NCBI GenBank assembly: GCA_046481785.1
Contig: JAWOJF010000318.1
Span: 1-17,464, forward strand
Direction: 5' to 3'
Source: JAWOJF01 sp046481785
GTDB lineage: Bacteria > Bacteroidota > Ignavibacteria > Ignavibacteriales > Ignavibacteriaceae
Length of the DNA stretch: 17,464 nucleotides
Positions 15,564-17,464 of the stretch are shown here, one piece after another (within the stretch, counting starts at the first letter, position 1; every line of letters starts with the position of its first letter). The translations under genes were made by a program, and so were the position numbers. The notes beneath the pieces are model-generated. The model was not told where the DNA came from and searched no databases. It saw only the letters and a list, made by a program, of their open reading frames with translations.

Positions 15564-16298
15564 ATGGTTATTCTTAAATCACTCATATTTGAACAATTCC
15601 CCGAAATTATATTTGGTTTTAATACTAAAATTGGTGCACGAAGAAACGCACCCTACTACTTTAATGTTTCTTTTTCAGTCGGGGATGATGAAAATATAGT
15701 TAAAGAAAACAGGAATATTTTTTTCTCTTCACTGGGTTTAAGCGAAGCTACAGTAGCTTATCAAACACAGGTACATGGTGATATTATTAAGTATGTTGAC
15801 AAACCTGGAAACAATGGCGAAAGTGATGCGATGATAACCGCTGAAACTAATCTTGGTTTGGCAATAAGTACTGCTGACTGTACCCCTATTTTTATTTGTG
15901 ATAAAAAGAATAAAGTTATTGCGGGTGTTCATTCCGGGTGGAGAAGTACAGAAAAAAGAATTATGGAAAAAACTCTTCTTAAATTGAAAGAAGATTTTAA
16001 TTCTAATCCCGGAGACCTGATTGTCTATATGGGGCCATCTATCAGCCGTGAGAATTATGAGGTTGGAAAAGAAGTGGCAGAATTATTTGACAGTAAATAT
16101 ACTAAGCCAAATCATGAAAAATTTTCACTTGATGTGGCATGTGCTAATTATGATATGTTGCTTAAATTTGGAGTGAACAAAAAGAATATTCAAAAATCAG
16201 AATTGTGTACATACAATATGAAACATCTTTTACACTCCTACAGGCGGGATGGATTAAAATCCGGGCGAAGTCTTGGAATTATTGCTATGAAAGGATAA
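15564..16298 (+). CDS. pgeF: Peptidoglycan editing factor / purine nucleoside phosphorylase (YfiH/laccase-domain family)
   Basis: This 244-residue cytosolic protein is of the YfiH/PgeF (formerly multicopper polyphenol oxidase) family, about the usual length. Metal-site residues are in place: His71 in QVHG, Cys106 in STADCTP and His123 in GVHSGWR, with DAMIT before them and YMGPSISRENYEVG later. Family members act on purine nucleosides in several bacteria, and in E. coli the protein prevents misincorporation of serine into cell-wall precursors. The C-terminus (HSYRRDGLKSGRSLGIIAM) is typical. It is the first gene of a two-gene + strand unit with the EamA transporter. The upstream DNA is largely occupied by the REP-like pair, so its promoter must lie in or above that. 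Confidence 0.93.
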   Translation: MVILKSLIFEQFPEIIFGFNTKIGARRNAPYYFNVSFSVGDDENIVKENRNIFFSSLGLSEATVAYQTQVHGDIIKYVDKPGNNGESDAMITAETNLGLAISTADCTPIFICDKKNKVIAGVHSGWRSTEKRIMEKTLLKLKEDFNSNPGDLIVYMGPSISRENYEVGKEVAELFDSKYTKPNHEKFSLDVACANYDMLLKFGVNKKNIQKSELCTYNMKHLLHSYRRDGLKSGRSLGIIAMKG

Positions 16299-16299
16299 G

Positions 16300-17220
16300 A
16301 TGAACAAAGGCACAGTAAAGATAATACTTGTTTTTGCAATGTTATGTTTAATCTGGGGATCAACCTGGCTTGCTATACGGCTAAGTTTAGGATCATTAAG
16401 CCCCATGTTTTCTTCGGGATTCAGATTTATTGCTGCAGCAATTTTTGTTTTTATTGTGATGAAACTTCAGGGCATAACAATGCAGAGGGATAAATTGTCC
16501 GTAAGGCTTTATATCCTCCAGGGATTTTTTGCCTTTGCTATACCTTTTTCACTTGTTTACTGGTCAGAGCAGTATATCCCTTCGGGACTAGCTGCGGTTT
16601 TATTTGCAGTATACCCGTTTAGTGTTGCGCTCTTCTCATATTTTGCAATTCCCAATGAACACATTGGTCCATATAAAATAACAGGAATGATACTGGGATT
16701 TACCGGAATTGTAATAATTTTTTGGGATGATATAGGGGGCAATTTAACCTCATACCTTTTGGGAATGATAGCAATGGTATGCTCCGGGGTTATGCAGGCA
16801 GGAATGGCGGTTACTATAAAAAAGTACGGGCATCATTTAAATCCCCTTTCTATGAATCTAATTCCTATGTTTATGGCGGGAGTATTTTTAACCTTTGGTG
16901 CTTTTATCACTGAAGATGCAGCAAAACTTGTTTTTGATGCCAATGCAATATTATCTGTCCTGTATCTTGCCTTGTTCGGCAGTGTGGTAACTTTTACCGG
17001 TTATTACTGGCTGATGAAAAGGCTTAATGTAGTTATCTTATCGCTTATGGCATTTATTACACCTATTGTAGCCTTGCTGCTTGGCTGGATGATTGTTAAT
17101 GAAAGAATATCTTCAATGGATTTAGCCGGGTGTGTGTTTGTATTAATTGGTTTGGTAATTGCAAACTTAAAAGGCTTAACAGGAATAAAAAAAGAAAAGA
17201 TAATTAAAGAAGTTATTTGA
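16300..17220 (+). CDS. EamA/DMT-family inner-membrane transporter
   Basis: This 306-residue protein has about ten membrane helices arranged as two EamA repeats, the standard form of drug/metabolite transporters. The N-terminal CLIWGSTWLAIRLSLGSLSP, the end of repeat one (GFTGIVIIFWDD) and LFGSVVTFTGYYWLMKRL with FITPIVALLLGW in repeat two are characteristic. A basic tail follows the last helix. Substrate is unknown; family members export amino acids, metabolites or drugs. It starts one base after the pgeF stop, with AAAGGA inside the pgeF 3' end as ribosome binding site, so the two are co-translated. The REP-like repeats begin eight bases after its stop. Confidence 0.92.
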   Translation: MNKGTVKIILVFAMLCLIWGSTWLAIRLSLGSLSPMFSSGFRFIAAAIFVFIVMKLQGITMQRDKLSVRLYILQGFFAFAIPFSLVYWSEQYIPSGLAAVLFAVYPFSVALFSYFAIPNEHIGPYKITGMILGFTGIVIIFWDDIGGNLTSYLLGMIAMVCSGVMQAGMAVTIKKYGHHLNPLSMNLIPMFMAGVFLTFGAFITEDAAKLVFDANAILSVLYLALFGSVVTFTGYYWLMKRLNVVILSLMAFITPIVALLLGWMIVNERISSMDLAGCVFVLIGLVIANLKGLTGIKKEKIIKEVI

Positions 17221-17227
17221 ATTAAAC

Positions 17228-17313
17228 TGTAACACAGGCTTTAGCCTGTGACACTGTTTTTGTAACACAGGCTTTAGCCCTGTAACTTCTTGTAACACAG
17301 GCTTTAGCCTGTG
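17228..17313. repeat. Three direct copies of a REP-like palindrome
   Basis: The unit starts TGTAA and contains CACAGGCT, TT, AGCCTGTG, an 8-bp stem. Copies lie at 17233-17250, 17266-17283 (one extra C in the right arm) and 17296-17313, spaced 33 and 30 bases apart in the same orientation. They resemble short palindromic intergenic elements of the REP type; those are spread by RAYT transposases, none of which is in the window. Folding at the end of the pgeF-eamA unit could stabilise or end the transcript. Any reading frame through them is spurious. Confidence 0.88.
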
Positions 17314-17317
17314 AATG

Positions 17318-17464
17318 ACGGTGATCGATCAATACGGGACCGACGCATTTCGCATGACGCTCGCCGCTTTTGCCGCCCAGGGAAGAGACATCAAGATGTC
17401 GGAGAAACGGGTGGAAGGGTACCGTCATTTCATCAACAAACTGTGGAATGCCGCCCGGTTTGCG
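17318..17464 (+). CDS. valS: Internal fragment of valyl-tRNA synthetase (both ends missing)
   Basis: The + strand frame from 17318 to the window end encodes 49 residues: TVIDQYGTDAF, then MTLAAFAAQGRDIKMSEKRV and EGYRHFINKLWNAARFA. This is the highly conserved segment of class I ValRS just after the KMSKS loop. An in-frame TGA at 17312-17314 ends the frame upstream, inside the last REP-like copy, so the ~500 or more N-terminal residues are absent. By my count bases 17321-17464 are 80/144 (56%) G+C, far above the rest of the window. The gene is cut exactly at the repeat, which points to an assembly join rather than a real gene start. The ATG at 17315 is not a credible start. Confidence 0.88.

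Noticed and set aside
17228..17313. Possible CRISPR array (three repeats at 30-33 base spacing)
   Set aside because: The spacers would be only about 12-15 bases, the repeats are 18-base palindromes, and the same unit occurs inverted elsewhere; no cas gene is present.
17222..17428. A 68-codon - strand open frame with repeated AKACVT-type peptides
   Set aside because: It is the translation of the REP-like palindromes plus the antisense of the valS fragment; the peptide repeats are only the DNA repeat read as codons.

Overview
The window is AT-rich, gene-dense bacterial DNA with very short intergenic gaps. Gene style (a VWA-type membrane protein, ComF, SurE, PhzF, PgeF), weak Shine-Dalgarno sites and TAnnTTTG-like promoter elements suggest a member of the Bacteroidota/Chlorobi/Ignavibacteria group. 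Ignavibacteria is my best guess; this is inference and no marker gene settles it. The last ~150 bases are different: they are GC-rich and encode an internal piece of valyl-tRNA synthetase, probably from another organism.

Layout. (1) 1-993, + strand: the 3' two-thirds of argS, converging on the next block. (2) 15372 down to 1007, - strand: one long co-directional run. Its upstream half is a housekeeping group, surE-phzF-VWA protein-comF. After a 138-base gap holding an 8-base tandem repeat and a possible promoter comes a tightly packed eight-gene set: a SulP anion transporter, an HTH/PTS-EIIA fusion regulator, then six membrane-complex genes in the order hyfB, hyfC, hyfE, hyfF, hyfG (NuoCD-like) and hyfHI (ferredoxin plus NuoB-like). 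(3) 15564-17220, + strand: pgeF and an EamA transporter, one base apart. (4) 17228-17313: three copies of a REP-like palindrome, followed at once by the valS fragment. An inverted pair of the same palindrome lies between surE and pgeF.

The most interesting system is the SulP/EIIA/Hyf-like operon. It looks like a group-4 membrane-bound hydrogenase, but its large subunit has lost all four cysteines that hold the NiFe centre (CxxC replaced by TGDT near the N-terminal site and by S-Y-A-G at the C-terminus), and no hydrogenase maturation gene is in the window. The small subunit keeps ligands for three [4Fe-4S] clusters, and the antiporter-like subunits keep their main membrane Glu/Lys residues. 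This fits the enigmatic energy-converting-hydrogenase-related (Ehr) class. Coupling with a SulP transporter and a phosphorylation-responsive regulator suggests an ion- or anion-handling machine rather than an H2 enzyme; that function is a hypothesis.
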